Assembly (NCBI GenBank): GCA_023443765.1
Contig: JAEZTA010000090.1
Location: 1 to 7,072, forward strand
Source: Bacteroidota bacterium
GTDB taxonomy: Bacteria > Bacteroidota > Bacteroidia > Bacteroidales > Rikenellaceae
DNA: 7,072 nucleotides
Direction: 5' to 3'
Below, in pieces: positions 1-5,484 of the stretch. Below the pieces are notes generated by a model. The model was not told where the DNA came from and ran no database searches. It worked only from the letters and a program-made list of their open reading frames with translations. A program made the position numbers and the translations under genes. Position 1 is the first letter of the stretch. Each line of letters begins with the position of its first letter.

Positions 1-136
1 TGTTCGTCTCGATACTACCCCTGCGGTCGATGACCTTACCCTCAAAGGCCATCGCTTCGGCAAGGGTAGTTTTCCCCGTGCCGGGCGCGCCGATGAGTAC
101 GATGTTCTTGATCTCTTTAGCTGAATAATTTTTCAT
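1..136 (-). CDS. EF-G-like translational GTPase, N-terminal 45 codons (second EF-G paralogue type), cut by window edge
   Basis: I translated this by hand from the ATG at 136-134. It begins MKNYSAKEIKNIVLIGAPGT and continues GKTTLAEAMAFEGKVIDRRG before the window ends, still open. Residues 17-24 (GAPGTGKT) form a Walker A / G1 loop within ten residues of a KNI lead-in, as at the start of translational GTPases. Canonical EF-G has a G1 loop of the form AHIDAGKTT; here the His-Ile-Asp part is replaced. The 'IKNI..G..G.GKTTLAEA..FE..VI.RRGSIE' pattern is what I recall from the second EF-G of Bacteroides-type genomes, a paralogue reported in B. thetaiotaomicron to support translocation without normal GTPase activity. 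The family is about 700 residues, so over 90% lies outside. The gene has its own likely promoter near 243-271 and about 100 nt of leader. Family is fairly sure; the paralogue assignment rests on 45 residues. Confidence 0.75.
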   Translation of the reverse strand, partial: MKNYSAKEIKNIVLIGAPGTGKTTLAEAMAFEGKVIDRRGSIETN

Positions 137-242
137 ATTCCCGTATGGTTTTAAGGTTTTTCGTTCATTTGGGACCTCATTTCCCGTGCCGCACTCGGAC
201 GCAGGGTCCGGCACCGGCCCGGGGCATTCGGTTAGCCGACTA

Positions 243-271
243 TAAATATACAAATTATTCGGGAAAAACAA
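243..271 (-). promoter_or_regulatory. Candidate Bacteroidota-type promoter for the EF-G-like gene
   Basis: Reading the minus strand, TATATTTA (250-243) matches 5 of the 6 fixed positions of the TAnnTTTG -7 element. A TTG (271-269) sits 18 bases upstream in the -33 position. The site lies just past the terminator of the preceding gene and about 105 bases before the ATG at 136, in a locally AT-rich stretch of a GC-rich window. The predicted leader contains a short GC hairpin at 204-220 (GGG-t-CCG / CGG-CCC). This is pattern matching only. Confidence 0.4.
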
Positions 272-282
272 CTCCGGGAATA

Positions 283-311
283 AAAAAATCGCCCGCAAAG
301 GGCGATTTTTT
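283..311 (-). terminator. Intrinsic terminator closing the prolidase-TM-esterase unit
   Basis: A perfect 12-bp inverted repeat, AAAAAATCGCCC (283-294) and GGGCGATTTTTT (300-311), encloses a 5-base loop. On the minus strand the GC core is followed by a run of seven T (288-282), the classic rho-independent arrangement. It begins 22 bases after the esterase stop codon. The stem is AT-flanked on both sides, so it could also work in the other direction, but no plus-strand gene approaches it. Confidence 0.85.
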
Positions 312-333
312 AAGTCTTCGGGACGCGGCGGTT

Positions 334-1014
334 TTACTTCGCTCCCGCAGGCCGGTAATGTGCCAGTGCGGGCAGGAGAATGCGCTCCATGACCACGTAA
401 CCTTCGGCCGTGGGATGCACGCCGTCCTTGGTGTATTCGCTGCGCAGCGAACCGTCATCGGCGGCCATGGCGCTGTGGTAGTCGATCCAGATCAACCCCC
501 GATCTGCGGCATACTGTTTCAGCTGTGCATTGAGGGTGCGGATTTTCCCGGCGGCATCCTCGATTTCCGGGCGCCATCCGAATTTCCCGGCCGGCAGGAC
601 CGAGCAGATGATCGGCCGGATACCTGCGGCCATTGCCAGTTCGGCCATCGAAATGACGTTCTCGGTGATATGTTCGATCTCGATCGGGCCGTTGTTCTGG
701 GCAATGTCGTTCGTCCCGGCGAGGATCACGACCGCCTGCGGATGCAGGTTGACGACATCGGCCCGGAAGCGGCAGAGCATCTGGCTCGACACCTGCCCGC
801 CGATTCCGCGGCAGGCGAAATTGTTGTCGGTGAAGAACCCGGGATGGGTTTTGTACCATCCCTCGGTGATCGAATTGCCCATGAACACCACGGTGGGCGG
901 CGTCGTGAGTTGTGCATTGGCTGTGGCGTAGCGGCCGTAGTTGGCCCAGTCGCGCTGCTGGGCCATAAGGGCGGCCGGAAGTGCGAGCACGAGCAGAAGA
1001 ATCAGTTTTTTCAT
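334..1014 (-). CDS. Secreted SGNH/GDSL-family esterase or acyl hydrolase
   Basis: This 226-residue protein belongs to the SGNH hydrolases, which cleave ester bonds in lipids, acetylated sugars or similar substrates with a Ser-His-Asp triad and an oxyanion hole of Ser, Gly and Asn. Residues 1-18 form a signal peptide (MKK, a Leu/Ala core, then LMA before QQ), so it probably acts in the periplasm or outside the cell. Visible blocks: block I GNSIT at 46-50 with nucleophile Ser48; block II glycines in RGIGG at 69-73; block III GTND at 100-103 with Asn102; block V DGVHPT at 197-202 with Asp197 and His200. Length is normal for the small single-domain class related to platelet-activating-factor acetylhydrolase-type and acetylxylan-type esterases. 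It begins 9 bases after the stop of the small membrane protein gene and ends at a strong terminator. The substrate cannot be read from sequence. Confidence 0.92.
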   Translation of the reverse strand: MKKLILLLVLALPAALMAQQRDWANYGRYATANAQLTTPPTVVFMGNSITEGWYKTHPGFFTDNNFACRGIGGQVSSQMLCRFRADVVNLHPQAVVILAGTNDIAQNNGPIEIEHITENVISMAELAMAAGIRPIICSVLPAGKFGWRPEIEDAAGKIRTLNAQLKQYAADRGLIWIDYHSAMAADDGSLRSEYTKDGVHPTAEGYVVMERILLPALAHYRPAGAK

Positions 1015-1023
1015 GGATGTCTG

Positions 1024-1257
1024 TTATTTTTTCTGTGCCTGGGTGATGTTGCGGGCGTTGCGTTCGTCGTCGTTGCGGCGGCGTTTGCCTCCGAAGCGGC
1101 CGAACAGCCATCCTGCCGCGAAAGACGCCAGCAGGAGAATGATGTCGAGGAAAACGTCGGCCAGCCACCGCTGGATGGCGGGCGCGAAATTCCACAGCAG
1201 CAGGAAGATGACCAGGATACCCAGCAGTCCTCCGATGATGATCCATTTTTTGTCCAT
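1024..1257 (-). CDS. Small two-TM membrane protein of unknown function
   Basis: This 77-residue protein is not one I recognise. It has an N-terminal MDKKW, a hydrophobic segment at about 5-24, a short amphipathic link (APAIQRWLAD), a second hydrophobic segment at about 35-54 containing Gly-rich GWLFGRFGG, and a basic, charged tail (KRRR then polar residues to 77). Lysines before TM1 and arginines after TM2 suggest a hairpin in the inner membrane with both ends in the cytoplasm. An AGGG lies 6 bases before the ATG, one of few purine-rich sequences near a start in this window. It lies 30 bases downstream of the prolidase-like gene and 9 bases before the esterase gene, so it is very likely cotranscribed with both. 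Intact start and stop, tight spacing and coherent membrane topology argue that it is real. No function is implied. Confidence 0.75.
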   Translation of the reverse strand: MDKKWIIIGGLLGILVIFLLLWNFAPAIQRWLADVFLDIILLLASFAAGWLFGRFGGKRRRNDDERNARNITQAQKK

Positions 1258-1287
1258 AGGTCCCTGTATTTTGGATTGAACGTTGAC

Positions 1288-2679
1288 TTATTTCCCGACT
1301 ACGGCTTCGAGTTCTTCGACCGTGACGGGAATTTTCCGGTCGCCGATGATGCGGCTGCCCGAATCCGTCACCAGGATGTCGTCCTCGATGCGGATGCCCC
1401 CGAAATCGCGGTAAGCCGCCAGGGCGTCGTAGTCGACGATCCCCTTGTAAAGCCCCTCGGCGCGGCATTTGTCGATCAGCGCCGGGATGAAGTAAAGTCC
1501 CGGTTCGTCGGTCAGGATGGTCCCCGGCTCAATGCGCCATGCGGCGCGGTAGACGCAGGTTCCTGACTTGGCCGCCCGTTCGGCGATCGAACTGTAATCG
1601 AACGACCGCTCGCCCATCGCTTCGCAGTCGTGCACGTCCATGCCCAGCCCGTGTCCCAGCCCGTGGGGCATGAGCATCGTCATTGCCCCCGCAGCCACGG
1701 CGTCGGCGGCCGTGCCTTTCAGCAGCCCCAGCCCGACAAGCCCTTCGGCAAGGGTCATGTAGGCGGCGTTGTGCACCTCGGTATACATCATGTGGGGCTT
1801 CACGATGCGCGCCACATGGTCGTGTGCGGCCAGTACGATGTTATAAATGTCTTTCTGCTTCTGGGTGAACCGTCCGCTCACGGGGTAGGTGCGCGTGTGG
1901 TCCGAGCAGTAGCCTTCGACGGTCTCGCCGCCGGCGTCGCACAACAGCAGGCGTCCCTCTTCCAGTACGCCGTCGGCATTGAGGTTGTGGAGCGTCTCGC
2001 CGTGCTGCGACACGATCGACTGAAACGACACGCCCTGCCCCCGGGACTTGGCGATGCCCTCGATAGCGCCTGCGATCTCGCGTTCCACGACGCCCGGGCG
2101 GCACATCCGCATGGCCGTCGTGTGCATGTCGTAACCGATCCGGAAGGCGCGTTCCATCTCTTCGACCTCTTCGGCGCTCTTTTTTTCGCGCATCTCCGCC
2201 ACGGCGAACATCAGGTCGACCGACTTGTAGTCGTGCAGCAGCGCAGGCTTGATACCCAGCAGCGCCGACAGCTGGAGCTTCGTCTCGCCGCGGTAGGGCG
2301 GCAGGAAATGAATCTTGCGGCCCAGCGAAACGGCTTTGCGAAGTCGTTTTTCGAGTTCCGCCATCGGGAACGTGGCCGCGATGCCGACCCCGGCGCCCAT
2401 TTCGCGCAGCGTGGGCTGCGGTCCGGTCCAGATGATGTCCTCGACGGTGAAATCGTCACCGTACAACGCCTCCTCACCCGTGTCGGCGTCGATCACGCCG
2501 GCGACCGACGGCACGTTCAGCCCGAAGTAGTAGCGGAACGAGGAGTCCTGCCGGAAATAGTAGGCGTTGTTGGGGTAATTGTTCGGCGAAAGGGGATTGC
2601 CCGGAAGCAGGATGATTCCGCTCCCGATCTTCGTGCGCAACTCGTGGCGGCGCGCGGTATAGGTTTTTGCTGAAAACAT
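1288..2679 (-). CDS. M24B metallopeptidase: Xaa-Pro dipeptidase (prolidase-like), often annotated aminopeptidase P
   Basis: This 463-residue enzyme removes a residue preceding proline, using a two-metal centre (usually Mn) in the pita-bread fold. The N-terminal AMP_N-type domain covers roughly 4-140 and the catalytic M24 domain about 170-450. Metal ligands are Asp248 (LCDAGGE), Asp260 (SDHTRTYP), His343 (PHGLGHGLG), Glu392 (TDEPG) and Glu432 (IRIEDD). His339 and His350 (DVHD) fit the catalytic histidines. The 40-residue gap between the two glutamates, and Arg378 lying 14 before Glu392, match prolidases (human PEPD, E. coli PepQ) rather than PepP. The stretches FRQDSSFRYYFG (42-53), EPGLYFI and the VTDSG to TVEEL tail also resemble PEPD. 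There is no signal peptide, so it is probably cytoplasmic, recycling proline from imported dipeptides. It is first in a unit with the two-TM protein and esterase. The start follows from the -7 element at 2752-2759 and the N-terminal match. The family is certain; dipeptide preference is inferred. Confidence 0.95.
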   Translation of the reverse strand: MFSAKTYTARRHELRTKIGSGIILLPGNPLSPNNYPNNAYYFRQDSSFRYYFGLNVPSVAGVIDADTGEEALYGDDFTVEDIIWTGPQPTLREMGAGVGIAATFPMAELEKRLRKAVSLGRKIHFLPPYRGETKLQLSALLGIKPALLHDYKSVDLMFAVAEMREKKSAEEVEEMERAFRIGYDMHTTAMRMCRPGVVEREIAGAIEGIAKSRGQGVSFQSIVSQHGETLHNLNADGVLEEGRLLLCDAGGETVEGYCSDHTRTYPVSGRFTQKQKDIYNIVLAAHDHVARIVKPHMMYTEVHNAAYMTLAEGLVGLGLLKGTAADAVAAGAMTMLMPHGLGHGLGMDVHDCEAMGERSFDYSSIAERAAKSGTCVYRAAWRIEPGTILTDEPGLYFIPALIDKCRAEGLYKGIVDYDALAAYRDFGGIRIEDDILVTDSGSRIIGDRKIPVTVEELEAVVGK

Positions 2680-2698
2680 GGCGTTATCGGTTTATTGC

Positions 2699-2738
2699 CC
2701 CGAAGACTGCCTGCACCCGGCCGGGGCAGACAGTCGGG
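2699..2738 (-). promoter_or_regulatory. Hairpin in the leader of the prolidase-like gene
   Basis: Between the predicted transcription start and the ATG at 2679 lies a GC-rich fold. CCC (2699-2701) pairs with GGG (2736-2738), GACTG (2705-2709) with CAGTC (2731-2735), and CTGC (2711-2714) with GCAG (2726-2729). The tip contains the palindrome CCCGGCCGGG (2716-2725). No T-run follows in the direction of transcription, so it is not an intrinsic terminator. It could stabilise the mRNA or affect translation, or have no role. Confidence 0.4.
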
Positions 2739-2751
2739 AGCGTGTCTTCTG

Positions 2752-2759
2752 CAAATATA
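2752..2759 (-). promoter_or_regulatory. Promoter -7 element for the prolidase-TM-esterase unit
   Basis: The minus strand reads TATATTTG, a perfect match to the Bacteroidota -7 consensus TAnnTTTG, in an AT-rich patch 73 bases upstream of the ATG at 2679. No clear TTTG-type -33 element is found about 20 bases further upstream. It implies that this unit is transcribed separately from the LD-carboxypeptidase gene ending at 2800, although readthrough is possible because I see no good terminator in 2760-2799. Confidence 0.6.
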
Positions 2760-2799
2760 ATAAAAATATGCCGGACTGCGGTTGCCGTTACGGGTTTTT

Positions 2800-3777
2800 T
2801 CAGAATTCCACGACCGATCCCCACTCGTCGACCGTGACGCATGCTTCGCGGTTCATGAAAACCGGGAGGTTGGGCGCTTCGTGCCCGGCGGGGAACCCGA
2901 AGACGACGGGAATGCCGAGGGGCGCCGTATAGCGGGCGATGATTTCCCGGGCATCCTCCGTCCGGAACGATTTGATATTCTTGATGTCGGTCAGGTGCCC
3001 GACCAGAATGGCTTCAGCCCGTTCGAGCATGCCGCTGCGAAGCAACTGCTGCATGAGCCGGTCGAGGCGGTAGGCGCTCTCGCCCACCTCTTCGATCAGC
3101 AGGATCGTCGGGCGGCGCATGTCGATCTGCTCCGGCGTACCGATGGCCGAGCAGACGAGCGTGAGGTTGCCTCCGGCAATCGTCCCGCAGGCCGTTCCGG
3201 GCTGGTCGAGCGGATGGGGCGGAAGTTCGATCCGCCGGAAAGTCCCCATCAGGGCGCTGCGCAGCGAATCGGCCGAAGCGTCCGTACATGTCGAGTCGGC
3301 TGCGAAGCAGGTGGGCATCGTGGCGTGGAGGCTCTCCACGCCGAGTTCCCGGAGCGCCATGTGGAGCATGGTGATGTCGCTGAATCCGACGATCCACTTG
3401 GGATCGCGGCGCAGGGGCCTGAGGTCCACGAGATCCAGGAGGCGTACCGAGCCGTAACCGCCTTTGAAGGCGATGACGGCCCTGACCTGCGGATCGTCGA
3501 TCATCTGCTGCAAATCCCCGGCCCGCAGGGTGTCGTTTCCGGCCAGGTAGTCCGTGCTGTCGCCCGCCAGCAGGTGTTCCCCGAAGCGGACCTTGAGCCC
3601 CCAGGCTTCGATGCGGCGGCGAACCTCGGCCGTATCGGCTCCCTGCCGGAGTTTCCCGGCCGGGGCGACGATGCCCACGGTGTCGCCCGGATGCAGGTAG
3701 GGCGGGCGGATAGTGGGGGCTTTGGCGAGTCCGAAACCGGGCAGCAGGAGCAATAGCAGCAGGAGCGTGCGAAACAT
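2800..3777 (-). CDS. S66-family LD-carboxypeptidase (muramoyltetrapeptide carboxypeptidase) with signal peptide
   Basis: This 325-residue protein belongs to the LdcA family, which cuts the terminal D-Ala from the L,D bond of murein tetrapeptides during cell-wall recycling or remodelling. The N-terminal domain starts at about residue 24 with PPYLHPGDTVGIVAPAG. GGYGS (106-110) precedes the nucleophile Ser133 in GFSD. The triad is completed by Glu229 (LLIEEVGE, equivalent to the LFLED Glu) and His299 (GFPAGH). Residues 1-19 (MFRT, a run of eight leucines, PGFGLA) look like a cleavable signal peptide with no lipobox Cys, so the enzyme should act in the periplasm, unlike cytoplasmic E. coli LdcA. 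The next Met is residue 92, inside the fold, so this start is secure. The ATG follows the transporter stop by four bases, so the two genes are almost certainly one transcript. Length is normal for the family. Some S66 members act on other substrates, such as microcin or cyclic peptides. Confidence 0.93.
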   Translation of the reverse strand: MFRTLLLLLLLLPGFGLAKAPTIRPPYLHPGDTVGIVAPAGKLRQGADTAEVRRRIEAWGLKVRFGEHLLAGDSTDYLAGNDTLRAGDLQQMIDDPQVRAVIAFKGGYGSVRLLDLVDLRPLRRDPKWIVGFSDITMLHMALRELGVESLHATMPTCFAADSTCTDASADSLRSALMGTFRRIELPPHPLDQPGTACGTIAGGNLTLVCSAIGTPEQIDMRRPTILLIEEVGESAYRLDRLMQQLLRSGMLERAEAILVGHLTDIKNIKSFRTEDAREIIARYTAPLGIPVVFGFPAGHEAPNLPVFMNREACVTVDEWGSVVEF

Positions 3778-3781
3778 GGCG

Positions 3782-5188
3782 TTATTTTTTGCGGGTTAAT
3801 CCTTCGGGCAGGGGCAGGGAGATGCGGGCGAGGCTGATGATTGCGCCCGTGACGGCGAATCCGCCCGCCAGCAGCAGGGCGGTGTGGGTGCTGTTGTCGG
3901 GCACGACGTGGAACAGCAGGGCCATCAGCGCGGCGCCCGTCGTCTGCCCTATGAGGCGCGCCGTGGCCAGCATGCCGCTCGCCGAGCCGCTTCGCTCGGG
4001 CGGGGCCGAGGCGATCAGGATGCTGTTGTTCGGCGACTGGAACAGCCCGAAGCCGGCGCCGCAGAGCACCAGCCGCCAGATGATGTCGAAATCGGTCGGA
4101 TGTTCCGGGAGGAATGCCAGCAGGAACAGTCCCGCGGCCATCATCGTAAGGCCCGTGCCGCCCAGGAACCCGGCGTGGATGCGTTCGACCAGCATGCCGG
4201 CTATCGGGGCGACAATCATGATGATGGCGGGCCACGCGGTCAGCAGCAGTCCCGTCTGCACGTCGTTGTAGCCGCAGGCTTGCTGGAGATAGAACGGCAG
4301 CGCCACCATGGCGAGCATCTGCCCGAGGAACGAGCAGATCGAAGTCAGCACCGAGACCGAGAAGATCGGGATGCGCAGCAGGTCGAACGGCAGGATGGGA
4401 TAGGGTTCGCGCAGTTGGCTGCGGATGAAGAAGAATCCGATGACGAGCAGCGCCGCGACGCCCAGCGTGAGCAGGCGCGGGTCCAATCCGTGCGAGAAAC
4501 CCTCGACCGAGGCCATCAGCAGGCCGAACGTCAGGGCGTTCATCACCGCGTCGCGCCAGTCGAACCGGTGCTCGCGTACCCGCACGGGGTTTCCCGGCAG
4601 GAACCTTCGGCTGAGCGCCAGCGCGACCAGTCCCATCGGGATGTTCACGGCGAACAGCCACGGCCAGCTGGCTATGGAGAGGATGCCCGCGGCCAGCGTC
4701 GGGCCGGCTACCGACGACACGGCGACCACCGTGGCGTTGATGCCCATGCCGCGGCCCAACTGGGCTTTGGGGTAGATGAAGCGGATCAGCGTGGTGTTGA
4801 CCGAGGTGATGGCCGCGGCCCCGAACCCCTGCATGACGCGCGCCAGCACGAGGGTCTGGAGCGACCCCGAGAGCGCACAGCCTACCGATGCCACTGTGAA
4901 GAGCATCAACCCGCCGATGTAGATTTTGCGGTAGCCCACCACGTCGCCCAGCGCCGAGAACGAGAGCAGCGAGACCATGATGGCCAGCTGGTAGGCGTTG
5001 ACGATCCAGATCGAGTCGGCCGACGAGATGCCCAACTCCTGCCCGATGGTGGGCAGGGCGACGTTGGCGATGGTCCCGTCAATCACCGAGAGCGATACGC
5101 CGAACGCTACGGCCAGAATGGCCCACACCCTCCGGGGCATGGGCAGTCCGTCTGCGGGACGTTCGGGGATATGGGGCATTGCGTGCAT
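3782..5188 (-). CDS. DHA2-family (14-TM type) MFS drug:H+ antiporter
   Basis: This 468-residue integral membrane protein belongs to the EmrB/QacA-type DHA2 branch of the major facilitator superfamily, which exports drugs, bile salts or other amphiphiles in exchange for protons. TM1 carries the DHA2 signature SVIDGTIANVALPTIGQELG (34-53), with membrane-buried Asp37. The loop motif A is LGDVVGYRK (80-89). The antiporter motif C is visible as VAGPTLAAG (160-168), followed by WPWLFAVNIPMG (175-186), typical of DHA2. About a dozen or more hydrophobic segments follow to LPLPEGLTRKK at the C-terminus. Length is slightly short of EmrB (about 510). No EmrA-type adaptor or outer-membrane factor is adjacent; the partner gene is an LD-carboxypeptidase four bases downstream. 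A perfect -7 element at 5197-5204 leaves almost no leader before the ATG at 5188. Met4 (5179) or Met17 (5140, just before TM1) may therefore be the true start. Substrate unknown. Confidence 0.92.
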   Translation of the reverse strand: MHAMPHIPERPADGLPMPRRVWAILAVAFGVSLSVIDGTIANVALPTIGQELGISSADSIWIVNAYQLAIMVSLLSFSALGDVVGYRKIYIGGLMLFTVASVGCALSGSLQTLVLARVMQGFGAAAITSVNTTLIRFIYPKAQLGRGMGINATVVAVSSVAGPTLAAGILSIASWPWLFAVNIPMGLVALALSRRFLPGNPVRVREHRFDWRDAVMNALTFGLLMASVEGFSHGLDPRLLTLGVAALLVIGFFFIRSQLREPYPILPFDLLRIPIFSVSVLTSICSFLGQMLAMVALPFYLQQACGYNDVQTGLLLTAWPAIIMIVAPIAGMLVERIHAGFLGGTGLTMMAAGLFLLAFLPEHPTDFDIIWRLVLCGAGFGLFQSPNNSILIASAPPERSGSASGMLATARLIGQTTGAALMALLFHVVPDNSTHTALLLAGGFAVTGAIISLARISLPLPEGLTRKK

Positions 5189-5196
5189 TGCGACTG

Positions 5197-5204
5197 CAAA
5201 AGTA
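5197..5204 (-). promoter_or_regulatory. Promoter -7 element for the MFS-LD-carboxypeptidase unit
   Basis: The minus strand reads TACTTTTG, a perfect TAnnTTTG match. Transcription would begin around 5190-5193, only a few bases before the first ATG (5188), which bears on the choice of start. No TTTG-like -33 box is seen at the expected distance; that region holds the edge of an inverted repeat (5225-5239). Confidence 0.6.
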
Positions 5205-5224
5205 GGGATTTTTTCGGGCTTTTC

Positions 5225-5239
5225 CCGCTTAAAAAGCGG
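5225..5239. repeat. Short inverted repeat upstream of the MFS promoter (possible operator)
   Basis: CCGCTT (5225-5230) and AAGCGG (5234-5239) form a perfect 6-bp inverted repeat around AAA. It lies about 20 bases upstream of the -7 element, where a regulator could overlap the -33 region. Transporter genes of this family are often controlled by TetR- or MarR-type repressors binding such symmetric sites, but no regulator gene is present in the window. As RNA it would be a short hairpin outside the transcript. Tentative. Confidence 0.3.
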
Positions 5240-5332
5240 TAATACTCCGCGGTGAAGCCCTCATTAATGGTTTAAAGGCACAAGGCCCTCTGCCGGTAAA
5301 AACGGTTGCGCTTCCCGGAACTCCCCAAAACG

Positions 5333-5364
5333 CGAAACCCCGGAGCGTTAACTCCGGGGTTTCG
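5333..5364 (-). terminator. Strong hairpin, probable terminator of the S9 peptidase gene
   Basis: A perfect 13-bp inverted repeat, CGAAACCCCGGAG (5333-5345) and CTCCGGGGTTTCG (5352-5364), encloses a 6-base loop. In the minus direction the stem is followed by a short T-rich sequence (CGTTTT, 5332-5327). It lies about 120 bases after the peptidase stop and about 130 bases before the -7 element of the next unit. The T-run is short and offset, so termination may be partial. Confidence 0.7.
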
Positions 5365-5484
5365 TCACACAACTAAGATGGGTTTTTCCGTTTTGCGGCC
5401 GGTAAGAGGACCGCCCCGGGCAAACCCGGTTTTGAACTTTTTATTTTGATTGGTTGCGTTTCTCGGGTCGGGTCGAGTTGAACA

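Larger units (their letters stand above)
5189..5484. other. Intergenic region between the S9 peptidase and the transporter unit
   Basis: This stretch of just under 300 bases holds no supportable gene. From the peptidase side it contains a 5-bp hairpin CCGGG/CCCGG (5416-5429) bordered by a T-rich tract (5430-5448), the perfect 13-bp hairpin at 5333-5364, about 90 bases with no feature I can name, the small inverted repeat at 5225-5239 and the -7 element at 5197-5204. I found no tRNA-like cloverleaf, insertion-sequence end or direct repeat in it. Confidence 0.6.

Noticed and set aside
455..1468. 337-codon minus-strand frame overlapping the esterase, two-TM and prolidase-like genes
   Set aside because: It spans two gene junctions in a different frame and gives an Arg/Pro/Gly-rich product with no domains; GC-rich third-position bias explains its length.
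145..1566. 473-codon plus-strand open frame
   Set aside because: It crosses the terminator at 283-311 and lies antisense to three good genes (esterase, two-TM protein, prolidase-like). Its translation shows no domain motif and is rich in Arg, Asp, Gly and Pro, as expected from the opposite strand of GC-rich coding DNA.
2760..2799. Terminator behind the LD-carboxypeptidase gene
   Set aside because: Only 3-bp stems (CGG-CAA-CCG and similar) precede the T-rich patch, and that patch belongs to the next promoter. Not enough to call.
2782..3756. 324-codon plus-strand open frame antisense to the LD-carboxypeptidase
   Set aside because: It is a shadow frame: no recognisable motifs, and it lies entirely over an S66 enzyme with an intact catalytic triad.
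3884..5242. 452-codon plus-strand open frame antisense to the transporter
   Set aside because: The product is a Gln/Arg/Asp/His-rich low-complexity sequence typical of the complement of hydrophobic codons. The MFS motifs on the minus strand are unambiguous.
5241..5332. Possible small RNA or tRNA in the gap before the transporter unit
   Set aside because: I see no cloverleaf, T-arm motif or consensus promoter of its own in this stretch.
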